From positions 14,981 through 29,550 of the forward strand of contig PAHB01000114.1 of assembly GCA_002704665.1 (NCBI GenBank): a DNA stretch of 14,570 bases, read 5' to 3'. This document shows positions 7,201-14,570 of this stretch, in pieces (the stretch's first letter is position 1; every line of letters starts with the position of its first letter). The notes under the pieces were generated by a model. That model made no database searches. It was not told the origin of the DNA and was given only the letters and a program-made list of their open reading frames with translations. The translations under genes were made by a program, and so were the position numbers. The stretch comes from Pseudomonadota bacterium (GTDB lineage Bacteria > Pseudomonadota > Gammaproteobacteria > Burkholderiales > Eutrophovitaceae).

Positions 7201-9820
7201 CGATATTAGAGAAAAATTCCTTAGCTATTTTGAGGAGGTGGGTCATCAAAGGGTAAAGTCTAGTGCCCTTGTTCCAGGGAATGACCCAACGCTTTTGTTT
7301 ACTAACGCAGGTATGGTGCAGTTCAAAGATGTCTTTCTGGGTCAAGAGCAGTTAGATTTCAACCGGGCTACTTCTTCGCAGCGATGTGTTAGGGCAGGTG
7401 GAAAACATAATGATTTGGAAAATGTGGGATATACGGCACGACATCATACTTTTTTCGAGATGCTAGGAAATTTTAGTTTTGGTGATTATTTTAAGAGGGA
7501 TGCCATAAAGTTTTCATGGGAATTAATTACTAGAGAGTTTGAATTAGACCCGAAACGATTGTTGGTTACGGTTTATGAAAGTGATCAGGAGGCGTATGAG
7601 ATTTGGAAAAATGATATCAAGTTGCCAGATACAAAAATAATACGCATCGGAGATAAAAAAGGCGGACAGAAATATCAAAGTGATAATTTTTGGCAAATGG
7701 GAGATACGGGTCCTTGCGGTCCCTGCTCAGAAATATTTTGGGATCACGGTTCAGACGTTTCAGGAGGTCCACCAGGATCGCTTGATGAAGATGGTGATCG
7801 GTTTATCGAGATTTGGAATTTAGTATTTATGCAATTTAACCGTGATGCAGGTGGAGAGCTAAAAAAATTACCGAAACCCTCAGTAGATACTGGTATGGGG
7901 TTGGAGAGGATCGCTGCTGTGTTGCAGGGAGTACATTCAAACTACGAAATTGATATGTTTAAGGCATTAATTATTGCTGCTTCAGAAGTTACACTATCCA
8001 AAGATTTGAAATCAAATTCCCTGAAGGTAATAGCAGACCATATTAGGGCCTGTAGCTTTTTAATCGTTGATGGTATTTTGCCAAGTAATGAAGGGCGAGG
8101 CTATGTTTTGCGGAGAATAATAAGGCGTGCTATTCGCCACGGGTATAAGCTGGGGCAAAAACTTCCCTTTTTCCATAGATTAGTTCCTCATCTGATTTTA
8201 GAAATGGGTGATGCTTATCCCGAGTTAAGCACTAAGGCCGATGCCATATCCGCAATTTTGTATCAAGAAGAAATCCGGTTTGCGCAAACGCTTGATAACG
8301 GTATGGAATTGCTTGAGCGCGCCATTAAGGCGAAGCCCAAGGTCCTAAGTGGAGATACAATTTTTAAACTATATGATACGTTTGGGTTTCCTGTGGATTT
8401 AACAGCAGATGTTGCCAGAGAGAAAAATATGAAGTTGGATTTAGATGGGTTTGAAATTGCGATGTCGAAGCAAAGAAAGCGGGCTAGGGCGTCCTCGAAA
8501 TTTCAAAAAGACGGTGTTGTTAGCTACTCTGGCGATGAAACGGAATTCTGTGGTTATGACCGATTAGTCACTGAAGCGACTGTTATGGCTATATATAAAA
8601 ATTCGGCAGATGTAGGCATCCTTGGAGCAGGAGAGACCGGGGTTGTTGTGTTAAATCGTACACCTTTTTATGCAGAGGCCGGTGGACAAGTTGGAGATAG
8701 GGGTAGCTTGGTGGTAAAGAAAAAATTATCTCGCTTCGAGGTTACTGACACCCAACTAATCCAAGGAGGGGTAGTAGGACATCATGTTGTGACGAATGAG
8801 GGTAATATTACTGTGGGTGATATTGTTGAAGCTGAGGTTAATATTAAGCTCCGTCATGAGGCAGCCTGTAATCACTCTGCGACGCATCTAATGCATGCCG
8901 CCCTTCGAAAAACGCTTGGTACTCATGTTCAGCAAAAGGGGTCTCTTGTGGATGAGTTTAAAGCAAGATTTGATTTTTCTAACAATAATCCATTAACAAG
9001 CGAGAACTTAAATACAATCGAAAACCTAGTAAACGAGCAGATTCGATTGAACAAAAAAATAGTTTCTAACGTTATGTCTCATGATTTGGCAGTCAAGGGG
9101 GGCGCGGTTGCACTGTTCGGAGAGAAGTATGCGAATACTGTTAGAGTGATTGATATTGGAAATTTTTCTAAAGAGCTATGTGGCGGAACGCATGTTGAAA
9201 AGTGTGGAGATATTGGTTTTTTCAAGATTATCGACGAAACCGGAGTTGCCTCTGGTGTACGAAGGATAGAGGCAGTTACGGGACAGCGGGCGGTAGACCG
9301 ATCTCAAAGTGACAGTAGGGCATTGGAAAATATTAAATTTACTTTAAAATCCGGCGGTGAAGGGTTACAAGAAAAAATCGAACAACTTCTCAATACTGTC
9401 AAGGAACTCGAAAAGGAAAATCATAAACTTCAGGGAAAATTATTGTTTCGGCATAGTGAAGAACTATTGAAAAAAACAGTCATCGTAAAAAATATTAAGC
9501 TGATTTCTTCAATTGTCGAAAATGTAGATATTGGTGCTTTAAGGCAAATTACAGACCAAATAAAGATCAAGCTTGGAACTGGTATCATAGTGTTAGCTAC
9601 AGTAAAAAAAAATAACGTGTTACTGGTAGCGGGAGTGACGGACGATCTGACTAAACAATATAAGGCAGGAGAACTGGTAGGATATGTTGCTAAGCTGGTG
9701 GATGGAAAAGGAGGCGGGCGACCAGCTATGGCACAAGGCGGTGGTATCAATGTTGAAAAACTACCTATGGCTTTGGATTCCATAAAAAAATGGATAAATA
9801 ACGGTTCAAAAAAAGACTAG
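7190..9820 (+). CDS. alaS: Alanyl-tRNA synthetase
   Basis: It charges tRNA-Ala and hydrolyses mischarged Ser- and Gly-tRNA. The product has the usual full length of 876 residues. The class II catalytic domain shows TNAGMVQFKDVFLG (38-51), QRCVRAGGKHNDLENVG (64-80) and ARHHTFFEMLGNFSFGDYF. QMGDTGPCGPCSEI, VDTGMGLER and the RRAIRHG segment follow. The editing domain keeps its zinc ligands: HSATH (His562, His566) and CGGTH (Cys664, His668). A coiled region near residues 720-750 leads to the C-Ala domain with DGKGGGRP starting at 838. The ATG overlaps recX, and the recX-alaS pair matches E. coli order. The gene ends at a convergent junction. Confidence 0.98.
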   Translation: MKSNDIREKFLSYFEEVGHQRVKSSALVPGNDPTLLFTNAGMVQFKDVFLGQEQLDFNRATSSQRCVRAGGKHNDLENVGYTARHHTFFEMLGNFSFGDYFKRDAIKFSWELITREFELDPKRLLVTVYESDQEAYEIWKNDIKLPDTKIIRIGDKKGGQKYQSDNFWQMGDTGPCGPCSEIFWDHGSDVSGGPPGSLDEDGDRFIEIWNLVFMQFNRDAGGELKKLPKPSVDTGMGLERIAAVLQGVHSNYEIDMFKALIIAASEVTLSKDLKSNSLKVIADHIRACSFLIVDGILPSNEGRGYVLRRIIRRAIRHGYKLGQKLPFFHRLVPHLILEMGDAYPELSTKADAISAILYQEEIRFAQTLDNGMELLERAIKAKPKVLSGDTIFKLYDTFGFPVDLTADVAREKNMKLDLDGFEIAMSKQRKRARASSKFQKDGVVSYSGDETEFCGYDRLVTEATVMAIYKNSADVGILGAGETGVVVLNRTPFYAEAGGQVGDRGSLVVKKKLSRFEVTDTQLIQGGVVGHHVVTNEGNITVGDIVEAEVNIKLRHEAACNHSATHLMHAALRKTLGTHVQQKGSLVDEFKARFDFSNNNPLTSENLNTIENLVNEQIRLNKKIVSNVMSHDLAVKGGAVALFGEKYANTVRVIDIGNFSKELCGGTHVEKCGDIGFFKIIDETGVASGVRRIEAVTGQRAVDRSQSDSRALENIKFTLKSGGEGLQEKIEQLLNTVKELEKENHKLQGKLLFRHSEELLKKTVIVKNIKLISSIVENVDIGALRQITDQIKIKLGTGIIVLATVKKNNVLLVAGVTDDLTKQYKAGELVGYVAKLVDGKGGGRPAMAQGGGINVEKLPMALDSIKKWINNGSKKD

Positions 9821-9830
9821 TTTTTTTTGA
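9806..9830. terminator. A/T-rich hairpin at the convergent alaS/phosphomannomutase junction
   Basis: A 9-bp inverted repeat pairs bases 9806-9814 (T, C, then seven A) with 9822-9830 (seven T, then G, A) around a 7-nt loop holding the alaS stop. Read on either strand, the 3' arm is rich in U, so it could act as a weak bidirectional terminator for the two operons that meet here (stops 17 nt apart). The stem has only one G-C pair, so its stability is doubtful. Confidence 0.35.
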
Positions 9831-9837
9831 CGTTGTT

Positions 9838-11235
9838 TTAAAAAGGGAGGTAAATATCTGGATTAATGTCAATTATTGCAGACTTGAACTCTTTTTTGAT
9901 GATTTGTAATTCCCTCTCACTTCCCGCCTCAAAACGTAATACCAAGACGGGTGTTGTATTTGAGGCTCTGACGAGACCAAAGCCAGACTTATACTCAGCG
10001 CGGAGTCCATCTATACGGATTAAATTTTGTGCCGTAGAAAGTTTATTAGTATTCATTAATTCTTTTACGAATGCGTGATTTTCTCCCTCCCGTAATGGAA
10101 TTTGTATTTCAGGAGTACTAATAGCGTCGGGAAGATTTTTCAAAGTCTCTGTTATATCGTCTTGTTTACTTAAAACTTCTAATAGTCGGGCACCAGCATA
10201 AATTCCATCATCAAACCCGAACCAGCGATCTTTAAAAAAAATGTGACCACTCATTTCTCCTGCGAGAGGAGCTTGGCTTTCCTTCATTTTTTTCTTTATT
10301 AGAGAGTGCCCTGTGTTGTGCATAATAGGCTTTCCGCCGTGTTTAATTATCCATTTAGAAAGTAGTGAGCTGCATTTTACGTCGAAAATAATGTCCGCTC
10401 CCCTATTTTTTTTTAAAACATCAGCTGCTAAAATCATCAGCTGCCTGTCTGGAAAAATAATATCCCCAGTTTTGGTGACAACACCAAGCCTATCGCCATC
10501 GCCATCAAAAGCTAACCCCAATTCAGCACTTCCTTTTCTTACTGCTTTAATCAGATCTTTTAAGTTCTTTGGTTGGGATGGGTCAGGATGATGGTTAGGG
10601 AAGTCGCCGTTGACCTCACAAAATAGCTCTTCCACCTCACATCCTAATGCTTTAAAAATTTGAGGTGCATAGGCTCCTGCTATGCCGTTTCCACAATCTA
10701 AAGCAACTCTGATTTTTCGGCTCAGTGAGACCCTTTGAACGATTTCCTTTAAGTAACGATCAGCGAAGTCGGCGGTAGTTATATCTTTACGGTTTTTTCT
10801 GATTTCTTTTAAATTTTTGGTATATTCATACACGTTTTGGATTTCTGATCCTGACAAGGAATTACCGGATATCATTAACTTTAGCCCATTGTATTCAGGG
10901 GGGTTATGGCTGCCTGTTACCATAACTCCGTTACCTCCATATTCTTTCAAAGCAGCATAGTATAGAATCGGTGTCGTGACTTGCCCAATATCGAATACAG
11001 ATATTTCACTTTTGGCCGTTAAGCCCTCTATAAGAGCCTCGGAAATTTCTTTGCCGGAGTGACGTCCGTCTCTGCCTACGCAAACTTTTTGTTGGGCTGT
11101 TGGGTTGCTGCTATTGACTAAATGCGCCACCGCCTGCCCGATTAAATTAACGCCTTTTGTGGTCAGTGACTTATTCACGATTCCGCGTATATCGTAAGCT
11201 TTAAATATTTGAGCTGGTGGATCAATACTTGTCAT
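9838..11235 (-). CDS. Phosphomannomutase/phosphoglucomutase (AlgC/ManB family)
   Basis: It moves phosphate between C1 and C6 of mannose or glucose, feeding the nucleotide sugars used for LPS, exopolysaccharide or storage glycan. The 465-residue product has all four active-site loops of the alpha-D-phosphohexomutase family. These are the phosphoserine loop TGSHNP (107-112, Ser109), the metal loop DGDGDRLG (244-251), the sugar-binding loop GEMSGH (326-331) and a C-terminal phosphate-binding segment RASNTTPVLVLRFEA. The opening IFKAYDIRG is typical of the PMM/PGM subgroup rather than GlmM. The exact sugar preference cannot be read from sequence. It is the last gene of the minus-strand run, 6 nt after the hydrolase gene. 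Confidence 0.93.
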   Translation of the reverse strand: MTSIDPPAQIFKAYDIRGIVNKSLTTKGVNLIGQAVAHLVNSSNPTAQQKVCVGRDGRHSGKEISEALIEGLTAKSEISVFDIGQVTTPILYYAALKEYGGNGVMVTGSHNPPEYNGLKLMISGNSLSGSEIQNVYEYTKNLKEIRKNRKDITTADFADRYLKEIVQRVSLSRKIRVALDCGNGIAGAYAPQIFKALGCEVEELFCEVNGDFPNHHPDPSQPKNLKDLIKAVRKGSAELGLAFDGDGDRLGVVTKTGDIIFPDRQLMILAADVLKKNRGADIIFDVKCSSLLSKWIIKHGGKPIMHNTGHSLIKKKMKESQAPLAGEMSGHIFFKDRWFGFDDGIYAGARLLEVLSKQDDITETLKNLPDAISTPEIQIPLREGENHAFVKELMNTNKLSTAQNLIRIDGLRAEYKSGFGLVRASNTTPVLVLRFEAGSERELQIIKKEFKSAIIDINPDIYLPF

Positions 11236-11241
11236 GATTTA

Positions 11242-12207
11242 TCAAAATAAAAATTCCTGAAAGTAATCGAGAATATTTTTTGGTAGCCAGTTGATGTTTC
11301 CTGGGAAATTACCGGTCGTAAAGCCAACGTGCCCCCCCTCCCGAGTATAATAGCAACGAATATTTTTTGGTAGTTTATCTTTTACTGGTAGATCGCCTTC
11401 AGGGAAAAGAGGATCGTTTCGTGCATGAATTATTAAAGTATCGGTTTGAATTTTAGTCAACCATTGTTGTGCACTAGCTCGGGTCCAGTAGTCTTCGACG
11501 TTTAGAAAACCATGAACTGGGGCTGTGTATTTGTCATCAAACTCACGTAACGTCTTAATGGCTCTTATCTCGTTGGTGTTTGGGCCTAATTTGAAAAGAT
11601 TGGCCTTTATGAGACACTTTTTTTTAAGGCTTTTTAGGAAAAACCAACTGTAGATTTTGTTAACTCCCTTCTCAAGGAGGCCTCCAGTCACGTTTAAATC
11701 TAAAGGAACTGACACTACAGCCGCAGCGTGAAGAAGTTGTCGTTGAGATAAATCATTTCGCGCTAGCCAATTTAATAAAGCACTTCCTCCGAGTGATATT
11801 CCTACTGCAAAAACAGGTCCCGAAGTAATTTTGCGAATATGCCGGATAATAACTTCAATATCTTTATGATCACCAGCATGATAAGCCCGAGCTAATTTGT
11901 TCGGAACACCACTACATCCTCTGAAATGCGGCACAACAGCTCCCCATTTTTTTGCTTGGATCGAACGTACCAGAGCAACTGTATAGTGACTTTGCGACGA
12001 GCCCTCTAGTCCATGAAATATTATTATTGTCGGAGACTTTCTTGGAGCATCTATCCAGTCGAGATCGAGGAAGTCACCATCTTTGGTATCTAAGCGTCTT
12101 CGAAGGTAGGCAGGGGCGGATCCTCTTAAGAAAACAAAGGGATAAATCGTTTGAAGGTGAGCTGTTGGAAGCCACCATGGATTAATATAACAATTGTTTT
12201 TGTTCAT
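11242..12207 (-). CDS. Alpha/beta hydrolase, YheT family
   Basis: The product is a predicted cytosolic esterase-like hydrolase of 321 residues from the ATG at 12207. The opening PWWLPTAHLQTIYP (10-23) is diagnostic of the YheT group (COG0429). The oxyanion region HGLEGS (65-70), HFRGCSG (94-100), the nucleophile elbow GISLGG (136-141, Ser138), Asp265 in ARNDP and His293 in EGGHVGF make a complete catalytic triad. The substrate is unknown in bacteria; related eukaryotic ABHD proteins act on lipids, but that is no proof here. A GTG at 12228 would add seven residues and overlap waaF by 11 nt. ATG is preferred, though neither start has a clear ribosome binding site. Confidence 0.88.
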   Translation of the reverse strand: MNKNNCYINPWWLPTAHLQTIYPFVFLRGSAPAYLRRRLDTKDGDFLDLDWIDAPRKSPTIIIFHGLEGSSQSHYTVALVRSIQAKKWGAVVPHFRGCSGVPNKLARAYHAGDHKDIEVIIRHIRKITSGPVFAVGISLGGSALLNWLARNDLSQRQLLHAAAVVSVPLDLNVTGGLLEKGVNKIYSWFFLKSLKKKCLIKANLFKLGPNTNEIRAIKTLREFDDKYTAPVHGFLNVEDYWTRASAQQWLTKIQTDTLIIHARNDPLFPEGDLPVKDKLPKNIRCYYTREGGHVGFTTGNFPGNINWLPKNILDYFQEFLF

Positions 12208-12217
12208 TCTATTTTTA

Positions 12218-13240
12218 TTACGTACCACTATTAACTTCTTGTCGGCAGACTAAGCCATATATGTGGTCAACAGAAAGGCTTTCTAGGCACTCCATGTGCT
12301 CCAACGGACAAGTTCTTTGAAAACAGGGGCTACATGGCAGTTTTAGTCGAGCTATCATCGCATTGTCGGTTAGGGGAGGTGTGAAAGCCGGAGAGCTTGA
12401 TCCGTAAATTGCCACTAGAGGTCGATTCAACGCAGCAGCGACGTGCATTAGGCCCGAATCGTTGGAGACCACCAAATCGCTAATGCTTAGAAGAGCAATA
12501 GCGTCATCGAGCGATGTTTTACCACAAAGATTTTTGGCTATTTTATTGCTCAAAAAATATATTTTTTCACCAATTAAGGCATCATTTTTAGATCCTATTA
12601 CAAATACTTCATACCCTTTACTGCCAAGTTGTTTGGCCAATTCGCTGTATTTTTCATAAGGCCACATTTTAGCTGGACCGAATTCCGCTCCGGGACAAAG
12701 GCAAGCAATTTTTTTTCTTTGTAATTTAATAAATTGATTTTGAATATCAGTTTTTGATTTTTTTGAAACGGCAAGTCGAGGATTATCTAGTTTGCCCGGT
12801 GTACTTTCAGATTTATATTTTAATAGATGCGCATATTGATCAACTAATTTTGGGGTATTGGCCTTATTTAAACGTTTGCAATGAGTAAGCAAAGGATACC
12901 GACATTCTCCAATGTAGCCGATCCGGATTGGTATTTTTGCGAAAAATGGTATTAACGCGCTTTTGAAAGAATTTGGAAGAATGTAACATTCATCGTAATG
13001 ATTGTTTTTAATGCTTTTAGCAAATTGCAATCGGCTTTTTAATTTCAGTTGTCCGTGTAGATACGGATTAAGTAAAACTCTACTAACTTGTGGAATTTTC
13101 CTGTATATGGGCTGAACCCAAGACGATGCTAGGATATCGATCTCACACGAGATGACCGCTTCTTTTATTTTGGAAATAAGCGGTTGGCTCATCACAGCAT
13201 CTCCGATCCAAGAGGGTGCGATCACGAGTATTTTCTTCAC
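12218..13240 (-). CDS. waaF: ADP-heptose:LPS heptosyltransferase II
   Basis: It adds the second L-glycero-D-manno-heptose to the LPS inner core at the cytoplasmic face of the inner membrane. The glycosyltransferase family 9 product (340 residues) begins KKILVIAPSWIGDAVMSQPL, the WaaF-type N-terminus. It carries CPGAEFGPAKMWP, then CGKTSL, and the donor-binding segment SNDSGLMHVAAAL followed by VAIYGSSSP. The end has the Cys-rich stretch PCSPCFQRTCP before MECLESL, typical of WaaF. The start is non-ATG. GTG at 13240 is preferred because AGGA (13250-13253, minus strand) lies at ideal spacing, and it restores the usual MKKILVI opening; TTG at 13243 is the alternative. This gene is good evidence for a Gram-negative outer membrane. 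Confidence 0.93.
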   Translation of the reverse strand: MKKILVIAPSWIGDAVMSQPLISKIKEAVISCEIDILASSWVQPIYRKIPQVSRVLLNPYLHGQLKLKSRLQFAKSIKNNHYDECYILPNSFKSALIPFFAKIPIRIGYIGECRYPLLTHCKRLNKANTPKLVDQYAHLLKYKSESTPGKLDNPRLAVSKKSKTDIQNQFIKLQRKKIACLCPGAEFGPAKMWPYEKYSELAKQLGSKGYEVFVIGSKNDALIGEKIYFLSNKIAKNLCGKTSLDDAIALLSISDLVVSNDSGLMHVAAALNRPLVAIYGSSSPAFTPPLTDNAMIARLKLPCSPCFQRTCPLEHMECLESLSVDHIYGLVCRQEVNSGT

Positions 13241-13260
13241 CAAATTGTTTCCTGATGTGT

Positions 13261-13440
13261 TTATTCGACTTTCAATTTATATCGGGTGCCGCAGTAAGGA
13301 CATGTCGCTTCCCCTTTTTTAAAAGATAGATAAATTCGAGGATGCAGATTCCAAGAGCTTTGATTTTCTAATGGACAATGAAGCGGTAGTTGTTTTTTGT
13401 CAATGATTTGTGGGGTCAACGGTGGCACGTTATTTCCCAT
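13261..13440 (-). CDS. Small CHCC-type zinc-ribbon protein (NDUFS6-like domain)
   Basis: This is a 59-residue product, found by translating the gap between waaF and ilvE. Its ligands are spaced as in the zf-CHCC family (PF10276): Cys22 in LHCPL, His33 in HPR, and Cys47/Cys50 in CPYCGTRY. Family knowledge relates this domain to the mitochondrial complex I subunit NDUFS6, and in betaproteobacteria such genes often sit between ilvE and waaF, as here. The role in bacteria is not established; zinc binding is inferred. The ATG follows the ilvE stop by 12 nt, and GAG then an A-run precedes it. The stop is about 20 nt before waaF, so it is plainly part of the operon. Confidence 0.88.
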   Translation of the reverse strand: MGNNVPPLTPQIIDKKQLPLHCPLENQSSWNLHPRIYLSFKKGEATCPYCGTRYKLKVE

Positions 13441-13452
13441 TTTTTTTTCTCA

Positions 13453-14370
13453 CTAGTCGATATAAGTTAGAAAATTTTGGTACTTGTTGAGTTGCCCGTT
13501 TACCAACTTGAAAAACAACTTTTGTAATTTGTCAGTAATTGGGCCTTTTGCACCACATCCTACAGTCCGCCCATCTAGCTCACGAATAGGTGTGATTTCT
13601 GCCGCTGTTCCGGTAAAAAATGCCTCATCGGCAGTATAAATATCGTCTCTAGTTAGTCGACGCTGCTCTACGGTCAGTCCTATATCTTGAGCAAGTCTTA
13701 TTACAGTATCCCTTGTAATACCCATTAGGGCAGATGTTAACTCAGGCTCATATAATTGATTGTTCTTCACTATAAAAAGATTTTCTCCTGCACCTTCGGC
13801 TACAAAGCCGTCTACATCCAAGAGCAGCGCTTCATCATATCCATGTTCAAGTGCTTCTTGGTTGGCTAATATTGAGTTTGCGTAGGTGCCCGAATATTTT
13901 GCTCGGCACATTGTGACGTTAACATGATGCCTTGCGAAGCTGGAAGTTTTCACTCTAATTCCAACTTCAATTGCCTCTTTTCCTAGGTAAGCACCCCACT
14001 CCCAAGCCGCTATGGCAGTATTTACCGTGGCCCCTACGGGCGAGACGCCCCTCTTTTCGGGACCATAAAAAGAAATCGGCCGCACATATCCAGATTCAAG
14101 TCTATTTTGCCTTACAACTTCAACACAAGCATCACTTAAAGTGCTTACAGTATGAGGTATTTTCATCATATATATCTTGGCAGAATTGTGTAGTCTCTCT
14201 ATATGTTCTGTTAATCTGAATATTGCCGGACCGTTATCAGTTTTATAAGCCCTCATGCCCTCGAAAACCGCTAATCCGTAATGTAGCGAATGTGACAAGA
14301 CATGCGTGGTGGCTTGCTCCCACGGGACAATTTTTCCATTCATCCATATCATTCCGTTTTCTTCTGCCAT
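13453..14370 (-). CDS. ilvE: Branched-chain amino acid aminotransferase
   Basis: This PLP enzyme transaminates the 2-keto acids that yield leucine, isoleucine and valine, with glutamate as amino donor. The 305-residue product fits fold-type IV class IV aminotransferases. It opens with IWMNGKIVPWEQATTHVLSH, then YGLAVFEGMRAY. The PLP lysine is Lys158 in CRAKYSGTYANS, and the cofactor phosphate region includes EGAGENLF. GITRDTVIRLA and FFTGTAAEITPI complete the signature. The family usually reads AKVSGNY or similar around the lysine, so the Tyr-Ser-Gly-Thr-Tyr wording is a mild variant. It is the first gene of the minus-strand operon, with a well-placed promoter about 27 nt upstream of the ATG. 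Confidence 0.96.
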   Translation of the reverse strand: MAEENGMIWMNGKIVPWEQATTHVLSHSLHYGLAVFEGMRAYKTDNGPAIFRLTEHIERLHNSAKIYMMKIPHTVSTLSDACVEVVRQNRLESGYVRPISFYGPEKRGVSPVGATVNTAIAAWEWGAYLGKEAIEVGIRVKTSSFARHHVNVTMCRAKYSGTYANSILANQEALEHGYDEALLLDVDGFVAEGAGENLFIVKNNQLYEPELTSALMGITRDTVIRLAQDIGLTVEQRRLTRDDIYTADEAFFTGTAAEITPIRELDGRTVGCGAKGPITDKLQKLFFKLVNGQLNKYQNFLTYID

Positions 14371-14398
14371 TGATGTTATTCTATCTGTTAAAAAACAC

Positions 14399-14418
14399 CC
14401 AAGTTTATATCAACTTGG
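14399..14418. promoter_or_regulatory. 20-bp inverted repeat over the ilvE -10 element, operator-like
   Basis: The left arm CCAAGTT (14399-14405) and right arm AACTTGG (14412-14418) are perfect inverted copies around the 6-bp spacer TATATC. The repeat covers the predicted -10 hexamer and reaches close to the start of transcription, where a bound dimeric repressor would block RNA polymerase. The regulator is unknown. A chance repeat of this size in a 124-bp gap is possible, so this is a candidate only. Confidence 0.35.
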
Positions 14419-14432
14419 ATCTAAATGCGCAA
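14404..14432 (-). promoter_or_regulatory. Predicted sigma70-type promoter of the ilvE operon
   Basis: On the minus strand, TTGCGC (14427-14432) is followed after exactly 17 nt by TATAAA (14404-14409). A TG one base before the hexamer makes it an extended -10. Transcription would begin near 14397, giving a leader of about 27 nt before the ilvE ATG at 14370. No leader peptide or attenuator would fit in that space. The call rests on motif match and spacing only. Confidence 0.5.
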
Positions 14433-14494
14433 AAAAATGCTGTTTAATGTCTTGAACTCAGGAATCTAAATACTCAATTGATATATTGATATAA

Positions 14495-14570
14495 ATGAAA
14501 CGTCTCATAATTGCTATTTTCAGGGCTCTAAATGCATCCATGATGTTTATTTTTAGTCTTTCGATTATTT
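14495..14570 (+). CDS. Start of an unidentified divergent gene, cut by the window edge
   Basis: An ATG at 14495 directly follows an in-frame TAA and opens a frame that runs to the end of the window (25 codons). The visible residues begin MKRLIIAIFRALN and continue as a hydrophobic stretch (MMFIFSLSII). That resembles a basic N-tail followed by a membrane segment or an uncleaved signal anchor. No Shine-Dalgarno sequence is seen before the ATG; in-frame ATGs at 14540 and 14543 are alternatives. The product cannot be identified. A YhdP/AsmA-like envelope protein is one guess from N-terminal character only. The frame could also be fortuitous. Confidence 0.4.
   Translation, partial: MKRLIIAIFRALNASMMFIFSLSII

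Noticed and set aside
14223..14447. Open frame of 74 codons on the + strand across the ilvE start
   Set aside because: It overlaps the 5' end of ilvE and its promoter, and its product has no recognisable motif.

Overview
The window (about 14.6 kb, roughly 40% G+C by eye) is chromosomal housekeeping DNA from a Gram-negative proteobacterium. The presence of an LPS heptosyltransferase gene (waaF) shows an outer membrane. The series ilvE - CHCC zinc-ribbon gene - waaF, together with pncC-recA-recX-alaS and rib-nusB-thiL-pgpA, best fits a low-G+C betaproteobacterium, perhaps Nitrosomonadales/Methylophilales-like. This placement is inferred from remembered gene order and protein wording, not from a search. 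I see no tRNA, rRNA, CRISPR array, insertion sequence, prophage or sign of recent transfer.

Region 1 (1-5617, + strand) is one tightly packed gene run. It holds riboflavin synthesis (ribD cut by the left edge, ribE, a ribBA-type gene, ribH), then nusB, thiL, pgpA and pncC. Gaps are 0-15 nt or the genes overlap. The ribBA-type gene is a RibBX-type hybrid: its DHBP synthase half is intact, but the GTP cyclohydrolase II half has lost the zinc cysteines and catalytic segment. A separate ribA must therefore lie elsewhere. Region 2 (5618-9820, + strand) is recA-recX-alaS, starting from a promoter region with two extended -10 elements and no recognisable LexA box. recA/recX and recX/alaS overlap.

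Region 3 (9838-14370, - strand) converges on alaS across a 17-nt gap that carries an A/T-rich hairpin able to act as a two-way terminator. In transcription order it is ilvE, a 59-codon CHCC zinc-ribbon gene, waaF, a YheT-type alpha/beta hydrolase and a phosphomannomutase/phosphoglucomutase. It looks like a single operon joining branched-chain amino acid transamination with cell-envelope sugar functions. A good sigma70-type promoter lies before ilvE, and a 20-bp perfect inverted repeat covers its -10 element.

Region 4 (14371-14570) is the divergent control region, followed by the first 25 codons of an unidentified + strand gene with a hydrophobic N-terminus.

No wholly new system is visible. 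The items most worth a second look are the degenerate cyclohydrolase half of RibBX, the operator-like palindrome at ilvE, the unusual recA promoter and the small zinc-ribbon gene.
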